From: Colius striatus
Lineage: Eukaryota; Chordata; Aves; Coliiformes; Coliidae
Assembly (NCBI RefSeq): GCF_028858725.1
Contig: NC_084768.1
Location: 3,517,853-3,581,852, forward strand
Length of the DNA stretch: 64,000 bases
Direction of reading: 5' to 3'
A model generated the notes under the pieces. It was not told where the DNA came from and did not search any database. It was given only the letters and a program-made list of their open reading frames with translations. Positions 47,901 to 61,500 of the stretch are shown one piece after another (the stretch's first letter is position 1; each line of letters starts with the position of its first letter). Both the position numbers and the translations under genes were made by a program.

Positions 47901-49489
47901 TTCTAAGCTTTTGAAGCAGATGGCTGATTGCCTTGTACAACCTATGGAAGTGATCTCTGCCAGTTTCTTACCCAGAAGTGACTGAGCTACAAACAGGAGG
48001 TTTTTTTGTTGCTCCTTTAAAAGAGGAACATGGACTGGTGTTTGATAAACCATATATTTAATACTGTGAATAGTATACTCTTATGTCAAGTAAATCATTT
48101 CAGAGGGTTTTTTTTCCCCAGTCAGAAACCTGGGGGGAAAAAAAGCTACATCACTTTGATCATAGGCTTTTGGAAATAATCCCAGCCTATATCTTTGGGA
48201 AATGACAGACCTAATAGAAGCTTGTAGCTAGGTAATTCCTCTGGCCTTCATGACTCACCTATTAGGAAACAGACTAATGGAAGAGGTACAGGTACAAACA
48301 GCCTCCTACCAGCTGTGCTGAGAGGCAGATTTCCCTCTGAAGTAAAGGTTATGAAGCACTGCCTTTGAAATGTTCAGCTTGCCTCTTTTTTTCCCCTCAA
48401 AATATAGCTTTAAATGTACTCTGATTGTAAGCAAGGGGGATGAGGAGGAAAGTGGATGGATGGGACTGACTCACCGTGAAATGAAGATGATCTGTGCTGA
48501 AGAAATGGCTTGGCTTTGGCACCAGCCCCAGATAACATTCACAGGGGCTTTCCCTATGGGGGCCAAGAACACTGAACTGTTGCAACCTCGCTGGACAGTT
48601 GGCTGCTGCTAAAGGTAGAGAGCTGTGCCTGTTGAGTCAGCTCTGTCAGAGTTGCTGGATGATCATATCAAAGGCTCTGATGGGGGCAAACCGAAGAGGA
48701 AGGATAGAAAGGGGGGGCTCTGTGTATATACATATAGTACAGTATTTGCAGCCCCAAACTGAAGGGCCAGTGAGCTACACAGCACTGGCACCAGTTCTTG
48801 TGTTAGATATTCTCAAGGAAATTGTTCTCAGAAATATTTCAGGCATGAGAATATTTTGGAGGGGCTCCTTGGCTCCCTTTTCTTGCCCCAGCATTCCTTG
48901 TCTGACTTGAGCTGTAGATTTTACTTAGCATTCAGTTCTGGTTTACTGCAATGGCAACCAGACTCTGTGTGTTTTCACCCTGGCATCATCTACTGAGCTT
49001 TTGTTAAGTATAAAAAGGCTTATCTTGGGCTTTTTCAGAATTGATGTAACTATGGGATGAGAATAAAGAACAAAGGACCTGAAAGGATAGAACTGGGGTG
49101 GAGTGTTACTGTAAAGTTTAGTGAAGTCTTCACCATTGAACTGGGTGCCTGAGTGCTGCTCTTCTCCCTTAAAAACTGACTGTTTCTTGGGCATTTTGAT
49201 TGCTGGGCTTTGTAGTGCCCTTCAGATGACCAAACAAACACACAAGGTGAGCAATTATCAGCAAAAGCCTGGAAAAATGAGATTCTGTGTAGCTCTGATG
49301 ATGACAGAGCTGTGTTGATACTTCTTTGATATTCTAAGCAGTGCTTGGGCTTTTTTTCCTCAAATGACATTCTGATTTTGTTCCTCTTTTCTGCTTACAA
49401 AGGTGTATGAAATGAACCAAAGGGAAACCCTGGTCAAAGAGCAGACTGATGATTATCAGCTGTCAGTCGACTTTCCATCTGTCTTTCAG
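44936..49489. other. LEPR: Presumed LEPR 5' intronic region
   Basis: About 4.5 kb between the CpG island and the first LEPR coding exon. It holds a CR1 tail at 46304-46384 and a possible untranslated exon at 47632-47745 (see findings). Nothing else is supported. Confidence 0.55.
46304..46384 (-). mobile_element. CR1 3'-tail fragment, minus strand
   Basis: CAATCATAGAATGGTAGGGT, TGGAAGGGGCTTTTAGACAT and CATCTAGTCCAACCCCTCTG. A short copy of the young CR1 tail in reverse complement. Confidence 0.93.
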
Positions 49490-49547
49490 CTCAGCACTGA
49501 AAACCAAGATGTACTGGCAAATCATTCTGAGCATGTCTGTGCTAGTG
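49490..49547 (+). CDS. LEPR: LEPR first coding exon (start codon, signal peptide)
   Basis: The acceptor CTGTCTTTCAG follows a good pyrimidine tract. The exon has 18 nt of 5' UTR, then ATG at 49508 with A at -3, encoding [13 protein letters not shown] and one base before GTAAGT. The hydrophobic run is the signal peptide. The AG acceptor means at least one untranslated exon lies upstream. Confidence 0.88.
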
Positions 49548-52500
49548 GGTAAGTTACTAAAACAATACATCTGTTGGAAACTGTGTAGAATGAGGGGTAA
49601 TCACCATTTCTGGTTTTTACAGTGGTGTTTCAAGTCATGCCACTGGATTAGTATCCTATGGGAACACACAGCTAGAGTATACAAAGGCCCTGACGTTATG
49701 TGGTGCAGAATTGGAATGTTGACACTCTCAGGGTTGTGTCTATGTGTCTCACCACAAAAAAAAGCAGTGCAAGTGACTTGTAAGATCAGGAAACATCAGT
49801 GGGAAGTATGTGGTGAGTCAAGGTACAGTCAAATAAACACCCCTGTAAAAATTGAGTGCCATACAAGTTGATGAGCGATTTGTCTTGTTACCCCAGAAGC
49901 AGAAGGGAAAATCCCAGCTCCATCACAAGTGTAGGGTTTGTGTTTAGTTTGATGTAGCCAGGGTGTCCCTTGGAGTTTGAGCTCTGCTTGTTCAGCTGGC
50001 AGCCATTCCTGTCAAAGGGTGCTCAATTAACTGCAAATGTTGGCTGTGATGAGCTGGCTTTCTAATTGGGGAATGCTGCTCAGGAGCAGCTGGGGTCTGC
50101 CTTTCTAGCTAACTATACATCCTTTATGGGTATTTCTTTTCTATGTACATCTTTATGTTTTCCAGCTATGTACCTTTATCCACTCAGCATGAAACAATGC
50201 ATTGTTGGTGTTCTTTGAAACACCTTACATGAGCTCAGCATCCTGGGTACCTTTTAATCAGAAAGCCTGGATGCTTCAGGGAGTTTTCATTAGGTTTCAG
50301 AGCAGTTTGGCACTATCTGATGGCCTGTACTGACTGAAAGTCAGTGTTATCCATTCACTGCCCATCTCTGCCAGATTCTGAATGAGCAAATAGCCATGGC
50401 TGGCTTCTCTGTAGCCCTGTTAGCAACATGAAAGAAGCCACTGTTTGAGGGATAAGACCTGTAAGTGATGGCCTCCTATGTCTGTGTCATGGACAAACTG
50501 TTACACCTGTAGCAGGAAAACATTCCTGTTGCATGCTGTATTTATTAATGAGCATTTGGGAGCTACAGCAACCATACCCTATCACTTCTGTATTGTAGTG
50601 CATTATAGGTCTCTTTTTCTTCAGCCCTTGTGCTGGAGTGGTGAGCAGCTGCACACATTTAGATTTTTGGAGGATTTAATTAATCCCAGGAGATTTTCTG
50701 ATGTGATAAGTGATGGGCAGTTGTTGGTTAGAAAGAAAGATAACTGGCAGGAGTCTATTCCCACCTCCCAGCTGACTCTGTGGATTGAGGAGGATGTTAG
50801 TTATCTGTCCTGCTTCACAGGCAGTCATGTCACATGACGAGTAGTATGGACTAATAGTCTGAGTGCTCTGCATGCAACCAGGAGGCCTAATGGAGCTGGT
50901 ATTTACAGTGGCACAAACTCTGTCAAATGAGGGAGGAGGACAGAGCAGAGCCCTTCAGGGGTCTGTCAATATGAAATCTGCATAAAGAGAACACAAAACA
51001 TTGGAGCACCCTGAACAGTGACAGAGTGTCTGCTTTTCAGGTGGCATGCATCCACTCCTTAGCTTTCCTCCCTTTGTTTTTATATGATTTACCTTGTGCT
51101 AGAGACATTCTGGGTTTTCTTCTTTTGGCTATTGCAAGGCACAGAGCAGCAATGAATTTCTCTCTAATGAACTTAAAACATTTCTGCCCTTACTGAGCAA
51201 AAAGCACAAATGCCCCACGTGCCTTTCTGTAACTAGAGCATCAGTTACAGAATCAGTCTGAAGTTCACATGGCATGTTGCAGTAAGTGATTCCCAAAACC
51301 AACATGCCCATCATTCTCAAAGTCTTTGTGGGTGTAATTCAAGCTATGATTTACCAACAGGAGCTATGAGTGTGGTCAGAGGAATCTAAGGAATCAGAGG
51401 AATCCAAGTCTGGAGGAAAAGACCCATCTTTTCTTCCACCTCATTTCCCAGACACTGGCCTGAGGTTGTGTAGTTGCATCCAGGCATAGATTCTAGTAAT
51501 ACTGTTCTTTGGTATGTAACAGTTGTGATGTGACTCTGTTAGATTTACAATGGTACTATCAGTGGTATTTGTATTACATTACAATACAATGCAATGGTAT
51601 TACAATGGTACAGTAGTGGAGCCGTGTTGCATGAGCTGGCTTGCAAGTGTGCCAAGCACTGCAGGGGTAGATGAGGCTCATACCTCTGTACTGTGTGAAC
51701 TTAAGTATAGGATTTGCTGTATTTTGAATGAATTTAAGCAAAATTACCCCCAAAGAGATGTTTCCCCTACAGTCTTGGTCTTGTCCTATTTCAAGGGGTC
51801 CAGAAAACAACAGGTTAGTGTAGTGACTTGGGGGAAAAGGCTGGCATCTGTCCATTGAGACACCAGCTCAGATGGGATGTTCTTAGTAATTTCAGCTGCA
51901 ACTCAAAGGAGAGTAGTCCCTGGAAATAGTCTGTGTGGAATGAATGTATATCTGTATAACATCAGCCACTTTCTTTCCATTGTCAAACGATATGAACTTT
52001 CTCTTCCCAATATCTTTGCCTTTTGTTTGCAGACTTTCTTCAAATGGCAGTTGCCCATTGTCTGGTACATCAGATTCCTCCCAGGAACTTTACATTACCC
52101 TGCATGCTGCTGAATGAGACATTCTTGAGTCCTTTCTCTGCTGGAGTTGTAGAGAGCTGGTCTGGTTTGAGGAGAGAGCATGGAGCACCTGAAACCAAGC
52201 CTCACTTGCCAATGAATGAAGAGAGTTTTCTTTGTTGCCTTCGGAACGATAACAACATTGATTGTTCTTTGTACAGAGCAAGCATGAAAGCTAGGAAGTT
52301 TATTCCTTCAGAAATAAGTGTCTCTGCTTCTCAGGAAATAGGTAGGCTTTCCAGGGCATGAGGAGTTGCTGCTGCTTCAAAAAGTGATTGGGGTTTGTTG
52401 TTTGGGAGGAGGAGGGCTTGTTTGTGTTCATGGTTACTCATTTTAATCCAGAGCAGAGTATGGTAAAATCCTTCCTCACTGAAGTCTGTAGTGGAGGGTG

Positions 52501-55500
52501 AAGGAAGTTGTATAACACAGCTTCAAATGGGAAAAATGATGATGATGATAAAGTTGTCTGTCTTTGTAGGGAATTCTGAGTCAAATGTATGAGGGCATGA
52601 GCCCAGATCTTCAAACGTGTTTACATGCCACCAGAAATATCTGAAATCTATAGATACAGGCTTTAAACTCCTTCAGGAGGTGATGGAGATGGAAAGCAAG
52701 TGCCATCTTTTCTGCCTGGCTTGTGTTGTCTTAGTAAATAGCTTTACATGGATTAGATTAAGGTGGTTTTTTAACCTAGGCTGCTTCTGTCCTGTAGCCG
52801 AACAGCACGCTGGCCTGTTGGCATGCTGCTGTCAGACAGGAACCTCATTGGCCTCACTAGAGTAGAACTTCATTTCACAAGAGCTGTCCCATGAAGCAGA
52901 GAAGTCTCTGTTAAAGACTGCCACATTAGCTTTATTGCTGTTGTGTGTGCAACAGAGCTGCATGTGTGTGCACAAAGGGTTTCCGTGTTGAGGCTGTGCC
53001 AGTGAACAGCAGCAAAACCTTCAACCAGCAGCAGCTGAATTTCTCCCTTCCCCTTATCCATGAAACCAGGTAAAACATATCCCTTCTCTAAGAATTAGAC
53101 TGCAGCAGTATCACATGGGTTTTTAGCCTTTGAAGTGTTTAGGGGCATATAGTGGTGCCCAGATCAGCAGGGATTACTCCTTCCCATTTGCACAGCTGTG
53201 GTCCTGCCTCACCTTTGTGAAGATCTCTTACTCATCCTCTCTTTGCTACTGAATTTTATCCTGCTTCTTCAGTTATGAGGGGTTTTTTTGTTTTAATACA
53301 TCTCAGAAATGTTTAATCCCTCTCTTATATTCAGACTGGAACATTGAGTGTTGGATTAAAGGCAAGCTGGACCTGTTAGTTTGCAGCCTGCGGTTGCTGA
53401 CGTTGTACTTGAGAGCTGACTGGAAGGTTAATCTTCTCTATGCTGTGTAAGTACAGACTGTTACATTTGTCACTGTTGGCATTAGAAGTCTGGAAACGTT
53501 TCTAAACCACCAGCATTGGCCTCCCTGGCTTTCAGCATGGTGGCAGCATGAGCTTTGCAAGCAGATGATGCTTCACATGCCTTTGTTCCATCTGGGTAAC
53601 GTTGGACGATATGGAAAGTGTGTTTCTGTCTTTGAGAAAGGGTTGGATTGGAGAGTTCCCCTACTCTGTCCTTTCCATGTTCCTTAAAATGCTTTAATGA
53701 GGCCAGCATTGACTTGCTAAAATGCCTGTGCTGTTACAGGTGTTTAATATTAAAGCTGTTATCTCAGTTCAGCCTTTCTTAGGCTTTTGACCACAGTGTT
53801 CTCTCTCTCGAAGAAATCACATTATTGTGCCAAATGCTGCTCTGATCACATCGATACCTCTGAGACACTTGAGCCTGTGCAGCTCTCACTGTGGTAAAGA
53901 TTCTCTGGAATGCTGGTGGATGGTAATCATCCTGACTGTGGGGCAGGCAGGTCTTGTATGCATGACCTGCCTGATTTGATCACAAAGGTCTGTTGGGTTT
54001 GACTCGCAACACCACGCCGTGGCTTTTCTTCTGGGTTACTGCTAAATCAGAAGGAATGACACCAACACAGAGTCTTGATTTCCTTAGGAAACAGGCTAAA
54101 CATCAAGAGTTGAATTAGCCATGTTTCCAGGTGATGAGTTCCACTTTAAAAGCCAGGTTTCACCTGACACCAGTTATCCCTGTGGTCAGGGTAGACAGCA
54201 AGTGTACCAACTAGTAATTACTATGGTGGGTTAGTCGATACAATACTTTCAGGCTGGAATCAGATGTTGAGTGTGTTCCAGTGTTCTGCATGACTTTGAT
54301 TACATGTTTGTTTGTGAGAGAGGTAGATCTGCCTTTGCCTCTCTTCCATCCAGTCTCAACAGCAACATTTTGGCCAGTAATACCAGCGTTGTAGCCTCTG
54401 TGTTGATTTTTTTGGTGTCCCTCACGTCCGTGGAACAACAGATTCAGGTCTAGGCTGGGGTGAAGAGGTTCTTTTATTGTGAAGGGGGTTTGGTAAGTGT
54501 CATGCAATTTGTGAGAGCAGGCCTTGTAGACTCACTAGAGTCCTGGGGGCATTGCTGGGTTTGATTACTTTTTGCTGCAGTGCAGTCACGTTGGGGAACT
54601 TGTTTCACTCCCTAGATTTCATGTCCATATCTTTCTTTTAAGGTCCTTGTGTTCTGGGGGAAGAGCTAGCAAAGCATTTCAGATTTTGGTAAGGTGAAAG
54701 CCTTCCCTGTTGGCTTACTGATACCTTAACATTTTATTCACATGAGCCAAAATACCTTGAAAACATTCCCAGTTGTAAAACTATGCATTCCTGGCATGGG
54801 ATCCTCCCTGGGAGTCTGGAGATCGAGCCAGGACTCTCACATACAGGACAGGCAATGTACAAGAATAATGACCTAGAAGAACCTGTGACAAAAAAACCTT
54901 TGGGTCCTCCACAGCCTTTAATTTTTTCAGCAGTAGTGTCCTCTTATTTTGCACATCCCCACTTTGCCTGCTTCTAAATAATATCAAGTTACTTTGAATA
55001 GAAAATGATTTGTTCTGCCCAAAGCAGTGTTTTGACAGTACTCTGTCAGAGGCTCAAGCAGGGGTAGTGAGAGGGCTTTCCCTTCCCTAGCAGCATGTCT
55101 TTGGGAGGAGAAAGATCATTCTGAAAGTTAGTTAGACAAATTAGGTTAATTGTCTACCAAAAGTGAATAATTCTTCTGGTTGTGTGTATTCCAGGGATGA
55201 TGTAAACCCTGATGGTTGATTACATTAGCTGAAACCCCTTAGCCCTGGGGATCCTTTCATTGTGACACAGATGGATGCTTCCAGTTTAATTTTGAAGGCT
55301 GATTATAATTTACTCTTTCAGCAGATGGGGATGTATAGGGGTGAACTCATATTTCTGAGCTACTTAAAATACCTGTGAGGCTCTCCTGTAGTCCTGGGCC
55401 TGGACTCATATGTTTTTGAGGATCAATCATGCATTTTGCCTGGAGACTGATGGCTTAGTTGAGTACATCAGTCAGGCACTAGACTAGAGAACAGCTAGAG

Positions 55501-58500
55501 AACATTAACCTTTCATTAGAAACTTACCCTCTCATGAGCCAGACAGCCATCAGATGTTCTGCCATTTAACAGGGCAGCTTCTTCAAGTAAGTATTGTCCT
55601 ATATACCTCACACACTGAGGATGTAATTACTGGAAGTCCTTAGAACCCAGACACATTGGCTCAGTTGATTCAGCACTTGCACAAACCCAGTATATGGAAA
55701 TACTAAAAGCAGAGTTACACCTGTGACCTTATTTCTGATGTGCCTCAAGACAGCTACCTGAAGGTGATATTGTACCTTCCCTGAAAGCCCTAAAACAAGT
55801 TTTAACCTTTTGTTTTCAGTTAGGTGTTCCAGTTGTGAAAGAAATGGATTGAAACCCAGTAAAGACATTCTGCAGGGTCTGCTTTTAAAGGCTAGAAGTT
55901 CACTGTGGAGCCACAGGTTAATTTGGTGTATGTAAAACCCCCTTCTGAAGGCTGGCTGAATTGTGCACAGATCACTTAGGATGTGTTAGCTGAAGGTGTT
56001 GACTAAAAGAACTGTCTGTGCACAACTGAAAAGTGCAATGTTTGGAGTGCAACCCTTGGACACGTGCCCTTGTTGCAATGTTAATTACTTCTGTGGTTCA
56101 GGGCATGCAGTATGTGTATTTTTCCCCCCTCTTCTACAGTGTCTTATGCTTTAGTCCCATCTTTCCAGCTTAAAGTCACATTTGTGCATTGCCTCTCCCT
56201 TCTCTGCCAGCTGTTTGAGTCCAGTTCACTAGCTTTCTGTTGAGTCTCAGAGGTGGGCTCTGCTAATCTGTTCACAGGAGTTCACATTCTTGGTACCTAT
56301 CTGGCTTTTGTTTATTCCTTTGTGCCAAGACAAATCTCTCTCACTCCAGCAGCCTGCACTGTAAAACTGAACGAGGACATACTGTGGTCTCTTATGTTTT
56401 ATAAGCCCTTTGTCTGTCTTTGTCCCCACCACAGTTTGGATCTGGCTTGGATCTGATCAGTGCTGTGTGATGTAAAGTGCTTGTTGAACCAGGATTTACA
56501 GCTTCTCTCACTGTGCTGCAAGCCTGATGGAAAACTCCAGTTTTTAATAACCTGTTGCTTTAAGTTTACCCCAAAGTTCTCATCTCATTGTACCAGATGA
56601 AGGCAGCAACCTCTGCTGACCTTGAGGGCTTTGGAAGCATAAGCTCCTCTAAAGTCAGTATCTAGAGTTTAGGAGCAATAGTTATCCTGTGACTGGGGCC
56701 ATCTGCAGACAAACTGAAGATGATGGGCTGCTCATGCAGTCCCAGGCTGCTGCAGTTCTCCAAAGTACTTTGGCTTTCTGTAGTTTTCCCTGTCATCAGG
56801 CCTCATCCATTTAGCCCAGGCTTGGCAATTTGGAATAGGTCGATGTGGGGGCCCCTCACGATCGTGGCCTCCATTGATCTGTTCTCTTATCTCAAACTCA
56901 GTCTTGTGAGATAGTCCCTGTGTCTTGCCCATTTGTGGAAATAAATGCAAGACTTGTTGCCTTGTTTCTTACTATCTGGGTATCTTCATGCAGGAGGAGA
57001 CCTCCCCTGGCTTTGCCCTGGTTGCCTGCAGAGGTAGTGAGTTGTGAGAGAGGTCTACAGCTTAGAAATGAGATGATGCTGTTAGTTCTCTGTCACAAGA
57101 GGTGGAAGACCTGTCTGGCATAGAGCTGAACTGTTTTCCTCAGTTACACTTGCATTCCTACACACACAGCACTTCATGCAGTAAACAAATGAACAGTTTT
57201 GTGTGGTGGGAGAAGGGAGAAATAACATCCCATGTCCATTTACTCTCAAATGAGTGACTTTTGGAACACAATACTGGCACAACACAACATGGGGAAGAAC
57301 TGTCTAGCATTTTCCCCCCTGTACTCCAGTGGTCTTCTAGGTGCAAATAAGCTCAGTTTCATGATTAAGAATCAAACAAGCTATTAGGCATGGTTAGGAG
57401 AGGGATGGTGGTGATGGTAAATGCTTTCCAGATGGGTCAGATTAAAGACAGTTTGATGAAAAGCCTACATTCTTACTGACTGATTGTGGGTTTTTTGAGG
57501 CTGACAAACTTGGTGAGCAGCACCAGAGGCCAGGGAAACTGAAAAGAAAATTCTGTGAAGTCTTTTGAAAGGAAATTCAGGAGAAAGAAGTAGAGGCACA
57601 ACTATAAAACCAAAAATATTCCAAGTCATTTACAAGCTATATGTCTGCCAGACACCATCAGCACAAGGTTCTTATGCCTTAAAGTCTGTGAGTCCTGATA
57701 AAAGTCATTTTAGGAATGTCAGTATTGACTCACTGTAGCACTAAAAATGTAAACTATAGCTTCATATCACAGAATCACACAATGATAGGGTTGGAAGGGA
57801 TCTTTAGAGATCATCCAGTCCAACCCCCCTGCAGAAGCAGGATCACCTAGATCAGGTCACACAGGAACGTGTCCAGGTGGGGCTTGAAGACCTCCAAGGA
57901 AGGAGCCTCCACACCCTCCCTGGGCAGCCTGTGCCAGGGCTCCCTCACTGAAACACTCAAACAGTTTCTTCTTATGTTTAAGTGGAACTGTTTGTGTTCC
58001 AGCTTCATCCCATCACCCCTTGTCCTGTTGCTGGCTGCTATAGAAAAGAGGGATGTCCCAACCTCCTGACACCCACCCTTTAGATATTTGTAACTATTAA
58101 TGAGATTCCCCCTCAGTCTCCTCTTCTCCAGACTAAACAGCCCCAGGTCCCGCAGCCTTTCCTCATATGAAAGATGCTCCAGTCCCCTGATCATCTTGGT
58201 GGCCCTGTGCTGGCCTCTCTCCAGCACTTCCCTGTCCCTCTTGAACTGATGGGGTCATCACTGCAGGCTGTGGGTGCTGTGAGGACACACTCTTTCGAAA
58301 ATTCTTGTGTTACCAGCTTCAGAGAGCATCCTAAAAACGAGGTTGCTCCAAGCCCCATCCACCCATCCTGCCCTTGAACACTTCCAGGGATGGGGCAGCA
58401 GGATTACAACCTCACCTTATTTTTTGTCCCTTTTTGAGTAGGGCAGATTATGGTAACAGGATCAGTGAATGATGCCCATTTTCCCTGTGTTCTTCAGTCA

Positions 58501-61500
58501 GTTCCATGTGCTAGGTACCAAACTGATTAAAACCAAAGAAAAGCTGGAAGTAGTGTCTTTTTGTCTCCTGTAGGGTAGGGTTTTCTGCCCTTCCTGAATT
58601 TAAGTGGTACAAGGAGTCATACCAATTATAAACCCACGTAAACTTTTCACAGGAAGGTTCTTATCCTGTTAATTTCAATGTCTGAATTAATAAAACAAAG
58701 CCCTTACTATACAGAAATGATTCTAAACTTCCTTCAGAACGATTCAGAACATCAGCTTTTTTTTCTGTAAGGTTGAAATGTCAAAAGCAGGAAGGAATCC
58801 AGGATGGTTGAACTGTCAGGATTTATCTTGGCTTTGCTGCAGTGAGAAGTTTAACCACAAAGCATTCACCCTATTCAGTTTGCTGCCTTAAGGAGGCTTG
58901 TGTCACTGCAGCATGTCATCAATGTCTGTCTGGATTTTAAAGAGCCTAAAGTATGTCTGTGGAACTGAAATAGAAATGAAGAACACTTTGGGAACTGCTG
59001 GTTGCTCTCAGAGTAGAAGCAACTTTGTGGCCACTTAAGTGGTACTTGTTTCATCAATTGAGACTAGTTTGGTTAAAGGCAGTGGAGATGGCAAACATGT
59101 ATGAAAGAGTAACCATGGCCCTGGTTACAAAACTGCCTGGAAAACATACTTGAAAAGCATCTGTGTACTGATGTGTGTGTGTGGGCAACAGTATAGGTCA
59201 TAGAATCATAGAATGGTAGGAGTTGGAAGGGACCTTTAGAGATCATCTAGTCCAACCCCCCTGCAGAAGCAGGTTCACCTAGATCAGGTCACAAAGATCA
59301 TCTTTGTGCTGCCTCTGGAAGCTGAGTCAAGGAAAACTGTGTTTTAGAGCTACAAACTAAATGTGATGGACTGTTTGTCATTGTGAATGTGGATGATCTT
59401 CTTGTATCCTGTGAGATATTAGCTATGATCAAGAGGCATAATGCATAAGTGTATGCTGCTTACTTTGCCATGTATTTAATTTGAAGTATATTGAAATCAT
59501 ACTGTTAGAAAATCTGATGAACCTTGTCATGGGACACATCTTCTGTCCACACAGCTGTTGGTTGTTTAAACTTCAAAAGTTCATCTTAGAGCATGCAATT
59601 TTTTCAGTGCACTGTGTAATCAAAACCCATGTGTGTTAAACTCTCAAAGCAGGAGTGTTAATAGAAAGAGAGGAGGGTGTAAAAGGCAAAAAACCTCACC
59701 CTGCTTGAAACTGAATCTGGACATTCAGTCAAAAATACTCCCATGACCTTTACTCTGAGAAGCAATCAAAGCAAAACGCAGTAGGTTACTTACTAAATCC
59801 TTTCTGTGAGCCTGTCCAAGACAATGGCAGTAGTGTCTGTGAGTAAATAATCTAATAGACAAACATGCTCTGCAAAAGAATAATTAAAGCTTGAAATGTA
59901 TGCTTGGAATTACCTGCACAGTGTTGAGACATTTCAGGACACAAGTGTCTTTTTCTCACTTACTAAAATGTGTTGTGAATGGTGGAGTTCCAAAAACTTG
60001 TTTCTCCCTTGAGTAATTGTTTTTTATTAATATATGGCAATGTTTAATTGTAGCAGAAGCTGGAAGGAGTGTTAATTGTTTAGATTTTATGTCAGTGCTT
60101 CCTGCACAGGGATTAGAACATAGTTTCTATGGAGGTGGCAGAGAGCTGCCCATTAGCCCACTGAAAGGTAAACTGTGTATCTGAGAAGTGCCTAGTCATA
60201 GTTACCAGAAAGTTACTAGAAAGTAGTCTAAATTACAAGCATCATCTAGTATTGTAACACTTTAAAACAAAAGTCAAACCTCAGGAACACTTTTCATTAA
60301 ATCACCTGAACTACTTTACTTGGAAACCATTTAAAAGGGGAGAAGCAGCAAGGTAAAAGCAGTTGGTTACAATTAATGCCTCTTCCCCTCCCCTCTTTTT
60401 AACAGAAATAAACCTTACCCAGATAGACAAACCTCCCCTGACAACAGAGGATAGAAAGAAATGGTGGTTTGATTTGGTTTGTGGTTTGGTTTGGTTTCTA
60501 GTTTGGTTTTTCCCTTGCAGATCAGAGCTGTCCCTGGGAGATGCATCTACGAGCTCTCTGCAGGGGCTCGTCACGGTCGCTCAGTGTGACTGCGGTGGGT
60601 ATGGCAAGTGCGAGTGCCTTGTGCCTTCCCTGAGGCTCAACCACACCTACATCATGTGGCTGAAGGTGGTGCTGGGTGGAACACCTCTCTGGACACCTTT
60701 GATGGCAGTCAAGCCCATAGACATAGGTAAGCTTGACCTGTGTGGTGAAGAGCAGCGGTGGAGTGTCCATTCTGGAGAAGGAACGGACATTGCCATCCCA
60801 CTGCCATCTCCTTTGCTCAGCCTGGTGCTGTACACAGTTCTGGGAGCCATTCTGCTACAAAACCACACTGAGCAAAGGCCAGGCTGTCCTCACACTTGAG
60901 CTTTCAGTTCCCATCAGGACCTGTCTGTGCCAGAGTCTGGGGTGGTGGTGAAGCCTGTCTGTTTTCGATGATGATGACTTAAAAAGCAAGGGGAGGGAAA
61001 AACCTGTTCCTAAAGTTACTTGGCAAACAACCCCAGTTCTTGTCTCAAGCAGCTCTGTCATCCTGGGGCTTTCTTCCTTATATATATGAGTGTTTTCCAA
61101 TTTGGAAAGCATTCTTCTGTACTTAATCAAGTTAAAACTCTCCTGACACTGTGAATTGGATACGTGTTGCTATCCAACATGCACACTTACAGCAGATCTT
61201 GTTGAATGCCAGCAAGGCAGACACACTGTCAGCTGTGGGGAAACAAACTTCCCAGCTGACACCCTTGACAGACAGAATGAAGTTCAAAGTCTCTGGGTGG
61301 GCTAAAAGGTTTGGAAGGCAAAAAGTTGGACTGTTCATCATGCTGCTTTTAAATGGTGCCACAGGGAAGAATTAAAGATTCAGGGTTGTGTCTGCCAGGG
61401 TTTGAAACGACAGAGTTTGTTCTGCTTCATGAAGCAGATTTGTTGAAGATGCATAATATTAGTGTATGGTCTGCCAAGATTTAGCTCAATAAAGAGTTAT

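Larger units (their letters stand above)
53447..60520 (+). other. LEPR: LEPR intron with CR1 insertions
   Basis: A 7.1-kb intron containing minus-strand CR1 fragments at 57765-58240, 58330-58402 and 59194-59298. The rest shows no exon. Confidence 0.8.
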
